Of a DNA stretch of 64,000 nt, positions 47,678 to 56,977 are shown one piece after another. The position numbers and the translations under genes are program-made. Positions within the stretch are counted from its first letter, which is position 1, and every line of letters starts with the position of its first letter. The notes under the pieces were generated by a model. That model worked only from the letters and a program-made list of their open reading frames with translations, was not told the origin of the DNA and ran no database searches. Source of the stretch: an uncultured Cytophagaceae bacterium (lineage in GTDB: Bacteria; Bacteroidota; Bacteroidia; Cytophagales; Spirosomataceae); the NCBI GenBank assembly GCA_903898715.1, contig CAIUGL010000043.1:1-64000 (forward strand), in the 5' to 3' direction.

Positions 47678-48160
47678 ATGAAAATAACCTTTAACATTTT
47701 ATGGGTTATGGGATTGATAAGCGTCCTGAATAGCTCTTGTCAATCGGACGCCGTTTTTGACCAATCGGAATCATTGGCTGAACATGGATGGGTACAAAAA
47801 AAACAAATTGTATTCCCTTTCGAAATTCAGGATACGACTAAGACCTATGATTTACAGGTGGCCATGCGCCAATCAAATGATTATCCATTTTACAATTTAT
47901 ACTTTAATTGTAGACTCATTCAAGAAAATCAAGGCGTGTGGAAAAAAGCTTTCGCAGAAGCCATTTTATACGACCCCAAAACAGGTAAGCCGAAAGGCGG
48001 TGGTGTAGGTGATATGTATAGCCATTCCTATACGATTTTAAAGGGATTGAAATTCCCTCGTCGCGGAAAATACCAGGTGGAATTGGAACAATACATGCGA
48101 ACCGATACGCTCGTTGGCGTCGTTTCAGTTGGTGCCTCATTAATCCCTAGCCCGAATTAA
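47678..48160 (+). CDS. gldH: gliding motility lipoprotein GldH
   Basis: This 160-residue lipoprotein has a signal peptide ending in lipobox LNSSC and resembles GldH, needed for gliding and linked to the type IX system. Recognisable are HGWVQKKQIVFPFEI, RQSNDYPFYNLYFNC and the C-terminal QYMRTDTLVGVVSVG. It follows ricT by 6 bases and precedes an Lrp/AsnC-type regulator by 2 bases. GldH is poorly conserved, so the call rests on this pattern and the ricT neighbour. Confidence 0.88.
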   Translation: MKITFNILWVMGLISVLNSSCQSDAVFDQSESLAEHGWVQKKQIVFPFEIQDTTKTYDLQVAMRQSNDYPFYNLYFNCRLIQENQGVWKKAFAEAILYDPKTGKPKGGGVGDMYSHSYTILKGLKFPRRGKYQVELEQYMRTDTLVGVVSVGASLIPSPN

Positions 48161-48162
48161 CC

Positions 48163-48645
48163 ATGGCCAAGATCGACGATATTGATAAGCAAATTTTGGC
48201 ATTTCTTCATGAAGATGCCTTCTTGTCGAATAAGGAAATGGCTGCGCGACTGGGTATGAGTGCGACACCCGTGCATGAGCGCATTAAACGCATGGAAAAA
48301 GAGGGAGTGATTACGGGTTACCGTGCCATGATTAATCCCAATAAACTAGGCAAATCGCTAACTGTGTTTTGCGACATATCATTGAAAGAGCATGCCGCGG
48401 ACTATTTGAAACAGTTTGAGACCGACGTCATGTCGTTGCTTGAAGTTCAAGAGTGTTATTGCGTTTCCGGACACAGTGATTTTTTGTTGAAAATCGTGGT
48501 TTCCGACATGGATGAATACCGGAATTTTATTTTACATAAATTGGCCAGCATCAAAAATATTGGTAATGCGCAGAGCCATTTTGTGATGAATCAAATACAA
48601 AATGAGCAAATTTTACCTTGGCTAAATCAAGGAAAAAAAGAATAA
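48163..48645 (+). CDS. Lrp/AsnC-family transcriptional regulator
   Basis: This 160-residue protein has an N-terminal winged helix-turn-helix (LDKQILAFLHEDAFLSNKEM region; SATPVHERIKRMEKEGVI recognition helix) and a C-terminal RAM ligand domain (EVQECYCVSGHSDFLLKIV). Such regulators often sense amino acids. It is 2 bases after gldH. Its targets are unknown. Confidence 0.92.
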   Translation: MAKIDDIDKQILAFLHEDAFLSNKEMAARLGMSATPVHERIKRMEKEGVITGYRAMINPNKLGKSLTVFCDISLKEHAADYLKQFETDVMSLLEVQECYCVSGHSDFLLKIVVSDMDEYRNFILHKLASIKNIGNAQSHFVMNQIQNEQILPWLNQGKKE

Positions 48646-48721
48646 ACCTATAATTGAGGATAGCCAGCTAAGCAAAACTCAGTAATTTAAATTTTGATTT
48701 AAACCGTTTGACTATAAACAC

Positions 48722-49804
48722 ATGAATAAAGTAACGAAATCGATCCTTGGAGTTTTGATCGTAGGCCTCGTTTTAGGACTAGCCTTTTATCCCAAAATCA
48801 AAAAATCTTTCAGCAAAGAAAAAACGGAAGATTCCAAAAAAGAAAAGAATAGCAAGGGCGGAAAGACCGCCGTGATCGTTACTGTGGTCAAATCCACACG
48901 TTTGGATGATATGATAAATTCGACGGGGTCTATATTGGCCAATGAGGAAGTTGAGGTGCGCTCCGAAATCGCAGGAAGAATTATCTTATTAAATATTAAA
49001 GAGGGCGATGTTGTCAAAAAAGGAACTGTTTTATTCCGTATCAATGATGACGATTTACAAGCCCGCTTACGCAAATTAGGTTTCAACAAGAAATTAGCGG
49101 AGGATAATGAGGCTCGCCAAAAAGTCCTTTTGCAAAAAGAGGCAATTTCTCAACGCGAATACGACATTGCAGTCAACTCCGTTAATACGATTTCAGCTGA
49201 TATCGAAGACTTGAAAGCACAAATCTTAAAAACTACGGTATTAGCCCCTTTCTCTGGGACAGTTGGCTTTCGCTATGTTTCATTAGGAAGTTACATCTCC
49301 CCAGCCACCCGAATAGCCACATTAACGAATACCAATCCAGCAAAAATCGAATTCTCTATTCCGGCGAAATACGCCACTGCGATTCGCAAAGGAAGCATAA
49401 TTGAATTTGTGACGGAAAACGAAGAAAAAATGTACCGCGGAAATGTGTATGCCATCGATCCTAAGATTGACCCATTAACACGTACGCTTCAAATTCGTGC
49501 CCTAGCGCCGAACCCATCAGGCAGTTTGGTTCCAGGAGCTTTCGCGAAAGTAAACTTAATTTTAAAAACGAAGGGTAGTGCCATATTAGTGCCAACGGAG
49601 GCTGTCGTGCCAGAAGCAAAAGGCAACCGTGTATTCGTTGTCAAGAACGGAAAATCAATTCCTGTCAAAGTGGAATTGGGGAACCGTGGCGAGAAAAATG
49701 TAGAGATTCTTTCTGGCTTGAGTATCGGAGATACGTTAATCACCAATGGTATCATTCAAGTGAAACCAGACGGCGAAGTTGAAATCAAAGAAGTTCTTCA
49801 ATAA
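48722..49804 (+). CDS. RND efflux periplasmic adaptor (HlyD/MFP family)
   Basis: This 360-residue protein has an N-terminal membrane anchor (SILGVLIVGLVLGLAFY), then a lipoyl-type half motif (EVRSEIAGRIILLNIKEGDVV) paired with APFSGTVGFRYVSLGSYIS after a coiled-coil hairpin (residues 115-165), a beta-barrel and a membrane-proximal domain. It bridges an RND pump to an outer-membrane channel. The pump gene is two genes downstream, with a glycosyltransferase between them; no outer-membrane channel is in the window. Confidence 0.92.
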   Translation: MNKVTKSILGVLIVGLVLGLAFYPKIKKSFSKEKTEDSKKEKNSKGGKTAVIVTVVKSTRLDDMINSTGSILANEEVEVRSEIAGRIILLNIKEGDVVKKGTVLFRINDDDLQARLRKLGFNKKLAEDNEARQKVLLQKEAISQREYDIAVNSVNTISADIEDLKAQILKTTVLAPFSGTVGFRYVSLGSYISPATRIATLTNTNPAKIEFSIPAKYATAIRKGSIIEFVTENEEKMYRGNVYAIDPKIDPLTRTLQIRALAPNPSGSLVPGAFAKVNLILKTKGSAILVPTEAVVPEAKGNRVFVVKNGKSIPVKVELGNRGEKNVEILSGLSIGDTLITNGIIQVKPDGEVEIKEVLQ

Positions 49805-49810
49805 GGAATC

Positions 49811-50818
49811 ATGCCTTGGAAATGGTCAGTTTGGCAATATAAATGGCGGAAGCTAGCACATGTGCTAGCGGCTCAAATTGCCTATGTCCGTATGTATGTG
49901 CAGATTCGAATACAAAAAAGCCAACAGCCAAACGATACATTTATAGGTATTTTACTTGCCGAACATCTTGGTGATATTGTTGCAGCTGAACCAATTATTG
50001 ATGCATTAACGAAGAAATTTCCTCATGCAAAAATCGCATGGATTATTAAACCGGCTTTTCGGGCTTTACTTGAAAATCACCCGAAAATCGAATGGCTTAT
50101 CGACGAACCGAGTGTCTTGTTTAGCATGTATGTTACGAAAAAACATCCGTTTGATGTCTTTTACAATTTACACATGAATGACCTACGGAGTGACGCATTC
50201 TTCCCGGGTCAGTTTTTACAGAATCCTAAAGCGACTGCACTTGGGTTAACGAAAGCAAATTACTTGCACCAGTTTAACCTGTTAGAAGTTGTATCGCAAT
50301 TGGCCGATCTTGGAAAAATAGGTGGCTATCCCCATGTCTACCTTGAAAAAGGCACAAAAAACAACTTTTTGACGAAACCTTACTGGGTTATTCATCGTAA
50401 ATCGAATGCCCAAATGCGCGATTGGCAAGATCATTTATGGTGTCAGCTGCTTGATCAAATCATTGAAGAAAATGACGTTGACATCGTAGAAATAGGCGTT
50501 ATTGAACCGCTTGCCTATCAGTCGCCTAAATTTCGTTCACTTGTGGGAAAAACATCGCTTCGTGAAACGTTAGAGATTGTGCGCGATGCGGAATATTTCA
50601 TTGGCGTGGAATCAGGTCCCGCACATATTGCGAATGCGTTTCGCGTTCCTGCGCTGATTCTTTGCGGCCGATTTGTAAATTTCGACCGTTATAATGTGTA
50701 TTCGGGTGCTTATCAACATGATGGCATTGCTCGGATCGTTTTTAATTCTACTGGCACAGCGTCTGAATTAACATTCGAGGACGTTTATGCCCAACTACCT
50801 CAAAAAAACCTAGCTTAA
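49811..50818 (+). CDS. glycosyltransferase family 9 (heptosyltransferase-like)
   Basis: This 335-residue enzyme has the family 9 pattern: an N-terminal domain with GILLAEHLGDIVAAEPIIDAL, and a C-terminal sugar-nucleotide domain with YFIGVESGPAHIANAFRVPA. Such enzymes add heptose or a similar sugar to the lipopolysaccharide core. It sits 6 bases after the adaptor gene and 3 bases before the RND pump gene, an unusual insertion into an efflux operon. Confidence 0.85.
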   Translation: MPWKWSVWQYKWRKLAHVLAAQIAYVRMYVQIRIQKSQQPNDTFIGILLAEHLGDIVAAEPIIDALTKKFPHAKIAWIIKPAFRALLENHPKIEWLIDEPSVLFSMYVTKKHPFDVFYNLHMNDLRSDAFFPGQFLQNPKATALGLTKANYLHQFNLLEVVSQLADLGKIGGYPHVYLEKGTKNNFLTKPYWVIHRKSNAQMRDWQDHLWCQLLDQIIEENDVDIVEIGVIEPLAYQSPKFRSLVGKTSLRETLEIVRDAEYFIGVESGPAHIANAFRVPALILCGRFVNFDRYNVYSGAYQHDGIARIVFNSTGTASELTFEDVYAQLPQKNLA

Positions 50819-50821
50819 CAT

Positions 50822-53800
50822 ATGGCCTCATTATCAGAAACTAGCATTAAACGACCTGTCCTATCCATAGTGATGTCGGTATCGATCATCGTATTTGGTT
50901 TGATTGGATATTCTTATTTGGGTATTCGTGAATATCCTTCCGTAGACCCACCGGTAGTTACCGTCCAGACGAGTTATACGGGTGCGAATGCGGATATTAT
51001 TGAGTCACAAATTACCGAACCACTCGAGGAATCCATTAATGGTATTGCTGGAATTAAGACGCTATCGAGTTCTAGCCGGGATGGCCGATCGAGCATTACG
51101 GTCGAGTTTGATTTGGCGGTTAATATTGAAGATGCGGCAAATGATGTTAGAGACCGCGTTTCGCGTTCCTTAGCTTTGCTACCTAAAGATGTGGATCCAC
51201 CGGTTGTATCCAAAGCTGATGCGGATTCTAATCCTATCTATAACTTAAATATCTATTCGAACACACGCGATCTTTTAAGTCTAAATGAAATTGCAACTCG
51301 GAATGTGAAGGAAAAACTTCAAACAATTCCAGGCGTTTCTTCCGTCCAAATGTGGGGTGAAAAGAAATATGCCATGCGTTTGCATATCGATCCTGAGCGT
51401 TTAGCTTCATTCCGTTTAACAGCCCCTGACATCGTTAGTGCATTAACCAAACAAAATATCGAACTCCCATCAGGTAGCATCGAAGGAAATAACACGGAGC
51501 TTACAGTACGGACACAGGGCCGCTTAACCACGGTAGATGATTTTAATAACCTGATTATTCGGGAAGAAGGCGATCGTTCAGTTAAATTTTCGGATGTAGG
51601 AAATGCTGAATTAGCACCAGAAAACGAGAAAACATTCTTTAAGCGTGACATGATGCCGATGATTTCGATCGCGGTAGTTCCACAACCAGGTTCTAATCAA
51701 ATCGATATTGTCGATCAGATCCATAAAAAAATGAAGCAAATTCAAACGACCATCCCGGGTGATGTGATTTTGAAGGAGGGATTTGACAACACAAAATATG
51801 TACGTAAATCCATTGAGGAAGTAGAAGAAACGATCATGATTGCCATTTTGTTAGTAACGATCGTGATCTTCCTATTCTTACGTGACTGGCGGTCAACGAT
51901 CATTCCATTGACTGCGATTCCTGTCTCTCTGATCGGAGTATTCTTTTTCATGTACTTGGCTGGATTCTCCATCAACGTGCTAACCTTACTTGGAATCGTC
52001 TTGTCCATCGGTCTTGTTGTAGATGACGCGATTGTAGTACTTGAAAATATCTACTCAAAAATTGAGGAGGGACTAACGCCATGGCAGGCAGCCTTAGCTG
52101 GTTCGAATGAAATTTACTTCGCCGTTATTTCCACTACCGTAACTCTTGCTGCGGTATTCTTACCTGTTATTTTCTTGGAAGGAATCACAGGCCAATTATT
52201 CCGTGAATTTGGAATCGTGGTAGCAGGATCCGTAATCATTTCAGCTTTTGTTTCATTGACCTTAACACCTATGTTAAGCTCTAAATTGCTCAAAGGTGGA
52301 CATTCAAAGCCTTGGTTTTATAACGTAACCGAGCCATTTTTTGTGTGGTTAACACAGGCATACGAAAGCTCCCTAAATTCATTTTTAAAAGCTCGTTGGA
52401 TTGCGTGGGTAGTGATGGTTGGCCTAATCGGCATAATTTATGCCCTATTCAAAACAGGTGCCATCCCATCTGAATTAGCTCCATTAGAAGATCGCGCGCA
52501 AATGCGCGTTAGTGCTACTGCACCTGAAGGATCTACCTTTGAATACATGCTGAATTTTACGGATGAAATCACCAATTTCATCATGAAAGAAATTCCTGAA
52601 TCGGAAAGAAATGCGATCTATACAATCACTTCTCCTGGCTTTGGAAATGCCGGTTCGAATTCGGGAATGATTCGGATATTGTTGAGCGATACAACGAAGC
52701 GTAGAAGCCAACAAGAAATTGTAGATGCGCTTCAGCCTAAGATAAAGAAATTTACAGGCGCGAAATCGATTGTGATTCAAGAGCCTACGCTACAGACAGG
52801 TCAGCGCGGAGGTGGTGGATTACCTGTAGCGTTCGTGGTGCAAGCGCCTAACTTTGAGAGGTTAAAAAAGATGATGCCACAATTTATGGCTAAGGTGCGC
52901 GAGTCTCCAAAATTTGAAATTTCAGATATCAATTTAAAGTTCACTAAACCAGAACTACGCTTGGAAATTGACCGTTCTAAAGCACAAAATTTGGGGGTGT
53001 CGATTCAAGATGTAGCCCAAACGCTCCAATTAGGCCTTTCTGGACGTCGATTCGGGTATTTTATCATGGACGGAAAACAATATCAGGTGATTGGACAAAT
53101 CAACCGTACCTCTCGAAATGATGTAAATGACCTAAAATCCCTATATGTGAAAAACAACCGAGGTGATCTAATTCAGTTAGACAACATGGTGAAAATCACA
53201 GAACAAAGTACTCCGCCTCAATTATTCCGCTTTAACCGCTACTCTGCAGCTACAGTTACGGCTCAAATGGCGAAAGGGGTAACCTTAGGTGAGGCCCTTG
53301 ACGAAATGGATAAACTAGCGAAAGAAACTTTTGATGAATCATTCTCGACAGCTTACGATGGACAAAGTAAGCAATTCAAAGAATCGAGCTCATCTTTATT
53401 ATTTGCGTTTGCTCTAGCCATCTTGTTGATCTATCTGATTCTTTCTGCCCAGTTTGAAAGTTTTATAGATCCATTCATCATCTTGTTTACCGTACCATTA
53501 GCTGTGGCGGGAGCGCTATTGTCGCTTTGGGATTTCGGCCAAACACTAAACATTTTCTCACAAATCGGAATCATTGTATTGATCGGACTCGTAACTAAAA
53601 ATGGTATTTTGATTGTTGAATTTGCGAACCAACAAAAAGAAACGGGTTTATTAAAAATGGAGGCGGTAAAAAATGCAGCATCTGCTCGTTTCCGTCCCAT
53701 CATTATGACATCCCTATGTACGATTTTAGGTATTTTGCCTATTGCACTAGCCTTGGGTTCGGGCTCACAAAGCCGCGTTTCCATGGGTATTGCGGTCGTA

Positions 53801-53896
53801 GGTGGTATGTTATTCTCGACCACTTTAACACTTTATATCATTCCTGCTATTTACAGTTACATGTCATCGAGCCGGAAAAAAGTTGTCAATGACTAA
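50822..53896 (+). CDS. RND efflux pump inner-membrane permease (AcrB-type)
   Basis: This 1024-residue proton-driven pump has twelve membrane segments and two large periplasmic loops. Typical features are the N-terminal RPVLSIVMSVSIIVFG, GLVVDDAIVVLENIY in TM4 carrying the proton-relay Asp pair, GITGQLFREFGIVVAGSVII, and GLVTKNGILIVEFANQ in the C-terminal half. Length fits the HAE1 group. It begins 3 bases after the glycosyltransferase; its stop overlaps ribD by 8 bases. Substrate unknown. Confidence 0.95.
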   Translation: MASLSETSIKRPVLSIVMSVSIIVFGLIGYSYLGIREYPSVDPPVVTVQTSYTGANADIIESQITEPLEESINGIAGIKTLSSSSRDGRSSITVEFDLAVNIEDAANDVRDRVSRSLALLPKDVDPPVVSKADADSNPIYNLNIYSNTRDLLSLNEIATRNVKEKLQTIPGVSSVQMWGEKKYAMRLHIDPERLASFRLTAPDIVSALTKQNIELPSGSIEGNNTELTVRTQGRLTTVDDFNNLIIREEGDRSVKFSDVGNAELAPENEKTFFKRDMMPMISIAVVPQPGSNQIDIVDQIHKKMKQIQTTIPGDVILKEGFDNTKYVRKSIEEVEETIMIAILLVTIVIFLFLRDWRSTIIPLTAIPVSLIGVFFFMYLAGFSINVLTLLGIVLSIGLVVDDAIVVLENIYSKIEEGLTPWQAALAGSNEIYFAVISTTVTLAAVFLPVIFLEGITGQLFREFGIVVAGSVIISAFVSLTLTPMLSSKLLKGGHSKPWFYNVTEPFFVWLTQAYESSLNSFLKARWIAWVVMVGLIGIIYALFKTGAIPSELAPLEDRAQMRVSATAPEGSTFEYMLNFTDEITNFIMKEIPESERNAIYTITSPGFGNAGSNSGMIRILLSDTTKRRSQQEIVDALQPKIKKFTGAKSIVIQEPTLQTGQRGGGGLPVAFVVQAPNFERLKKMMPQFMAKVRESPKFEISDINLKFTKPELRLEIDRSKAQNLGVSIQDVAQTLQLGLSGRRFGYFIMDGKQYQVIGQINRTSRNDVNDLKSLYVKNNRGDLIQLDNMVKITEQSTPPQLFRFNRYSAATVTAQMAKGVTLGEALDEMDKLAKETFDESFSTAYDGQSKQFKESSSSLLFAFALAILLIYLILSAQFESFIDPFIILFTVPLAVAGALLSLWDFGQTLNIFSQIGIIVLIGLVTKNGILIVEFANQQKETGLLKMEAVKNAASARFRPIIMTSLCTILGILPIALALGSGSQSRVSMGIAVVGGMLFSTTLTLYIIPAIYSYMSSSRKKVVND

Positions 53897-54902
53897 AGAT
53901 GAGATTTGGATGCAACGTGCCTTAGACCTAGCCTTGTTAGGTGAAGGGCACGTAGCACCCAATCCATTAGTTGGCTGCGTCATCGTTCGCGACAATCAAG
54001 TCATAGGCGAGGGACATCATGCCCAATATGGCGGAGCACATGCGGAAGTAAATGCATTTCAAAATCTTCAACAGTCCGCTCAAGGTGCTACCGTGTACGT
54101 GAGTTTGGAGCCATGTAGTCATTTTGGCAAAACACCCCCCTGTGCTAATTTATTGATTCGGGAACAGGTAGCCCGCGTCGTTATTTGCAATTTGGATCCC
54201 AACCCCTTAGTTGCCGGAAAGGGAATTGAACGCTTATTGCAGGCTGAAATTGAAGTTGAAACCGGCATTTTAGCCTCAAAAGGAGCTCAAATTAATCGCC
54301 ATTTTTTTCACTTCCATGAAAAAGGGAGGCCTTGGATCACACTCAAATTTGCAGAGTCAGCTGATGGATTCATAGCGCGTGAAAATGGGGAACCCGTTAC
54401 GTTTTCGAATCAGGTGAGCCAACAGCTCGTTCATAAAATGCGCACTCAGCATCAGGCCATTTTGATTGGGGTTAATACGGCCAATGCAGATAATCCAAAA
54501 TTAGATGCGCGTTTTTGGCCGGGAAATTCACCTATTCGCATGGTCATTGATCCCCACAATCGCATGCAACGTGCATTGACATTAGTTACAGACAATTCAC
54601 CGCTTTACATATTTACACGTGAATATGCCATTGTCAAAGGCAACAAGCATTGGATTGCATTAGGGGATAATATGCTGAAAGGACTTATGCAGTACTGCCA
54701 CGCTGAAGGAATTCAATCCATCCTCGTAGAAGGGGGAACACATACATTGGACTCGTTCTACACAGCAGGTCTTGCAGATGAAATACTCAAGATCAAATCG
54801 GATGTCTGTCTTGAAAAAGGCATCAAAAGCCCATTTAAAGCACTTTACTGGGAATTAATGGAACAAGTTGGCACTGATAACCAGTGGCTACATGTCAAAT
54901 AA
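53889..54902 (+). CDS. ribD: bifunctional riboflavin biosynthesis deaminase/reductase
   Basis: This 337-residue enzyme performs the deamination and the sugar reduction steps of riboflavin synthesis. The deaminase domain has the zinc motif [10 protein letters not shown] and [11 protein letters not shown]; the reductase domain starts near residue 150 ([15 protein letters not shown]) and contains [14 protein letters not shown]. The ATG at 53889 overlaps the RND pump stop by 8 bases; an upstream TTG at 53883 adds two residues and is less likely. The 3' end overlaps mntH by 15 bases in the convergent direction. Confidence 0.95.
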   Translation: MTKDEIWMQRALDLALLGEGHVAPNPLVGCVIVRDNQVIGEGHHAQYGGAHAEVNAFQNLQQSAQGATVYVSLEPCSHFGKTPPCANLLIREQVARVVICNLDPNPLVAGKGIERLLQAEIEVETGILASKGAQINRHFFHFHEKGRPWITLKFAESADGFIARENGEPVTFSNQVSQQLVHKMRTQHQAILIGVNTANADNPKLDARFWPGNSPIRMVIDPHNRMQRALTLVTDNSPLYIFTREYAIVKGNKHWIALGDNMLKGLMQYCHAEGIQSILVEGGTHTLDSFYTAGLADEILKIKSDVCLEKGIKSPFKALYWELMEQVGTDNQWLHVK

Positions 54903-56210
54903 AATTTGAGCTAACAAATACAGATTTAGGCTAAGAATGATCGCGCTGATAATCCAAGCGCTAACGGTCAACCAAGGAGCATTGACAAATTTTCCCATCT
55001 TTTTAGCATCACTCGTAAACCACACTAATGGTATCACTGCAAAGCTTAGTTGCATCGAAAGAACGACTTGACTGAAAATCAGTAAATCGCCAATCTTACT
55101 TTCTCCCCACACCCATGTGATAAAAAAGGCAGGTAAAATGGCGAGCATTCGAGTAATCAGTCGGCGAATCCAAGGTTTCAACCTGAGGTCGAGAAAACCT
55201 TCCATTACGATCTGGCCGGCAAGCGTACCCGTTAATGTTGCGTTTTGACCGGAGGCTAATAAGGCTACAGCAAAAAGTATTGCAGCCCAGCGACTCCCCA
55301 AAGCGGGATTTAATAATTCAAACGCATCCCGAATATCTGCAACATGCTGCTGACCGCTCCAATGAAATGCTGCAGCAGCTAGAATAAGAATCGCTGCATT
55401 GATAAAAAAGGCTAAGGACAACGAAATGGTGGAGTCCCACGTTGCGAATTTAATCGCTTTAGCTCGTTGCTCATCTGTGTGCGCAAAGGCCCGAGTCTGC
55501 ACAATGCTCGAGTGTAAATATAAATTATGCGGCATGACGGTCGCACCTAAAATACCAATCGCCACATACAATTGATTCGAATCTTGAAAGATTCCAGGAG
55601 TAGGAATAAGTCCCTTTAATACAGGACCAATGGCTGGTTGAGCTAAAAAAATCTCGTACACAAAGCAAATACTAATCACAGCTAGTAGTGCCAAAACAAT
55701 TGACTCCAAAACACGAAACCCTCGGTTCTGAAAATATAAAATCAGGAATACATCCAAAATCGTAATCACAATACCACTTAAGATAGGGATTCCGAACAGT
55801 AAATGTAAGGCTAATGCCGACCCAATCACTTCGGCCAAATCACAGGCAGCGATGGCTGCCTCACAAATTAACCATAAGAAAATAGCTACGGGTTTTGAAA
55901 AGGCATCGCCACATGCTTGGGCTAAATCACGTCCAGTAGCCACGCCTAACTTGAGCGCCAAATGCTGCAACAGAATCGCAAACAAACTGGAAATTAAAAT
56001 AACGGATAAGAGCGTGTAGCCAAATTGTGCACCACCTGCTAAATCTGTTGCCCAATTGCCAGGATCCATATAGCCTACAGCTACCATAAATCCAGGGCCC
56101 ATGAATGCGCGAAGATTCTTCCAAAAGCCTCCCCCCTGCGGTATTGGGATACTCGCATACACTTCACTGAGTGAATGGGATTTAACTTCAGAACGCCAAG
56201 GCTGCGACAT
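54888..56210 (-). CDS. mntH: NRAMP-family manganese/iron transporter
   Basis: This 440-residue proton-coupled divalent metal importer has about eleven hydrophobic segments. TM1 holds the DPGN metal-binding motif ([14 protein letters not shown]) and TM6 holds [17 protein letters not shown], both diagnostic. The ATG at 56210 is used; the upstream frame start at 56216 is a TTG. It diverges from a DtxR/MntR-type gene across about 107 bases that hold a palindrome overlapping both promoters, so repression by metal is likely. Confidence 0.95.
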   Translation of the reverse strand: MSQPWRSEVKSHSLSEVYASIPIPQGGGFWKNLRAFMGPGFMVAVGYMDPGNWATDLAGGAQFGYTLLSVILISSLFAILLQHLALKLGVATGRDLAQACGDAFSKPVAIFLWLICEAAIAACDLAEVIGSALALHLLFGIPILSGIVITILDVFLILYFQNRGFRVLESIVLALLAVISICFVYEIFLAQPAIGPVLKGLIPTPGIFQDSNQLYVAIGILGATVMPHNLYLHSSIVQTRAFAHTDEQRAKAIKFATWDSTISLSLAFFINAAILILAAAAFHWSGQQHVADIRDAFELLNPALGSRWAAILFAVALLASGQNATLTGTLAGQIVMEGFLDLRLKPWIRRLITRMLAILPAFFITWVWGESKIGDLLIFSQVVLSMQLSFAVIPLVWFTSDAKKMGKFVNAPWLTVSAWIISAIILSLNLYLLAQILFDM

Positions 56211-56226
56211 AGACAAAAATAAAAAT

Positions 56227-56234
56227 CAAATATA
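56227..56234 (-). promoter_or_regulatory. putative -7 promoter element for mntH
   Basis: Reads TATATTTG on the minus strand, 16 bases upstream of the mntH ATG. Its -33 region falls inside the palindrome at 56251-56274. Confidence 0.45.
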
Positions 56235-56250
56235 GCTAATATTCTAAATT

Positions 56251-56274
56251 AATTTTTAGTCTAGCCTAAAAATT
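56251..56274. promoter_or_regulatory. putative MntR/DtxR-type operator between mntH and mntR
   Basis: A 24-bp inverted repeat: AATTTTTAG, 6-base spacer TCTAGC, CTAAAAATT. The central part (TTAG-tctagc-CTAA) resembles DtxR/IdeR sites, whose consensus is built on TTAGG...CCTAA arms. It covers the -33 region of both divergent promoters, so one site could regulate both genes. Confidence 0.65.
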
Positions 56275-56292
56275 TTATTACTAAATATTTTG

Positions 56293-56300
56293 TACTTTTG
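56293..56300 (+). promoter_or_regulatory. putative -7 promoter element for the MntR-type gene
   Basis: TACTTTTG, an exact TAnnTTTG match 17 bases upstream of the ATG at 56318. The operator palindrome ends 18 bases before it, across the -33 position. Confidence 0.5.
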
Positions 56301-56317
56301 AATTTCTAAATCTCGCT

Positions 56318-56977
56318 ATGGCTATATCATTCGCTGAAGAAAACTATTTGAAAATCATTTACAGGCTCTCCGAGTCGACTAGTGATGATATTTCAACCAA
56401 TGCCATCGCCGAATTAACCCAAAATAAAGCCGCTTCAGTCACTGACATGTTACGTAAAATGTCTGACAAAGGATGGGTTAACTACCAAAAATACCAAGGG
56501 GTTCGTTTGAGTGAAACGGGAGAAAAAATAGCCCTAGATATCGTTCGTAAACATCGATTATGGGAGGTATTCTTGGTTAATAAAATGGGCTTCAACTGGG
56601 ATGAAGTACACGAAATTGCCGAGCAGCTGGAACATATTGAGTCCGAGGTACTCGTCGACAAATTGGATGCCTTTTTAGATTATCCGCGTACCGATCCGCA
56701 TGGCGATCCCATACCTAACAAAAAAGGCGAATTACCGCAATTAGGATATATCCCATTGGCTAACATGCCAATTGGTAAAGCCGGAAAACTCGTGGGTGTA
56801 GCTCAAGATTCAGCTGTATTTCTACAGTTACTGACCAAACTAAATTTGAAATTAGGGGCAAACTTAGAAATAACAGAAATTAATGCTTTTGACTTATCAG
56901 TGTCTTTACGCATCGACGGAAACCCTCCCGTATTAATCAGTCATGAAGTAGCTAAAAACGTATTGATCAAACGCTAG
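56318..56977 (+). CDS. DtxR/MntR-family metal-dependent transcriptional repressor
   Basis: This 219-residue protein has an N-terminal winged helix (EENYLKIIYRLSE; ELTQNKAASVTDMLRKMSDKG), a dimer/metal domain with the typical HRLWEVFLVNKMGF and VHEIAEQLEHIES sequence (Glu and His ligands), and a C-terminal FeoA-like SH3 domain (from about 145). It probably represses mntH when manganese or iron is plentiful, given the divergent arrangement and shared operator. Whether Mn or Fe is the signal is not clear from sequence. Its 3' end overlaps the SNF2 helicase gene by 4 bases. Confidence 0.93.
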   Translation: MAISFAEENYLKIIYRLSESTSDDISTNAIAELTQNKAASVTDMLRKMSDKGWVNYQKYQGVRLSETGEKIALDIVRKHRLWEVFLVNKMGFNWDEVHEIAEQLEHIESEVLVDKLDAFLDYPRTDPHGDPIPNKKGELPQLGYIPLANMPIGKAGKLVGVAQDSAVFLQLLTKLNLKLGANLEITEINAFDLSVSLRIDGNPPVLISHEVAKNVLIKR

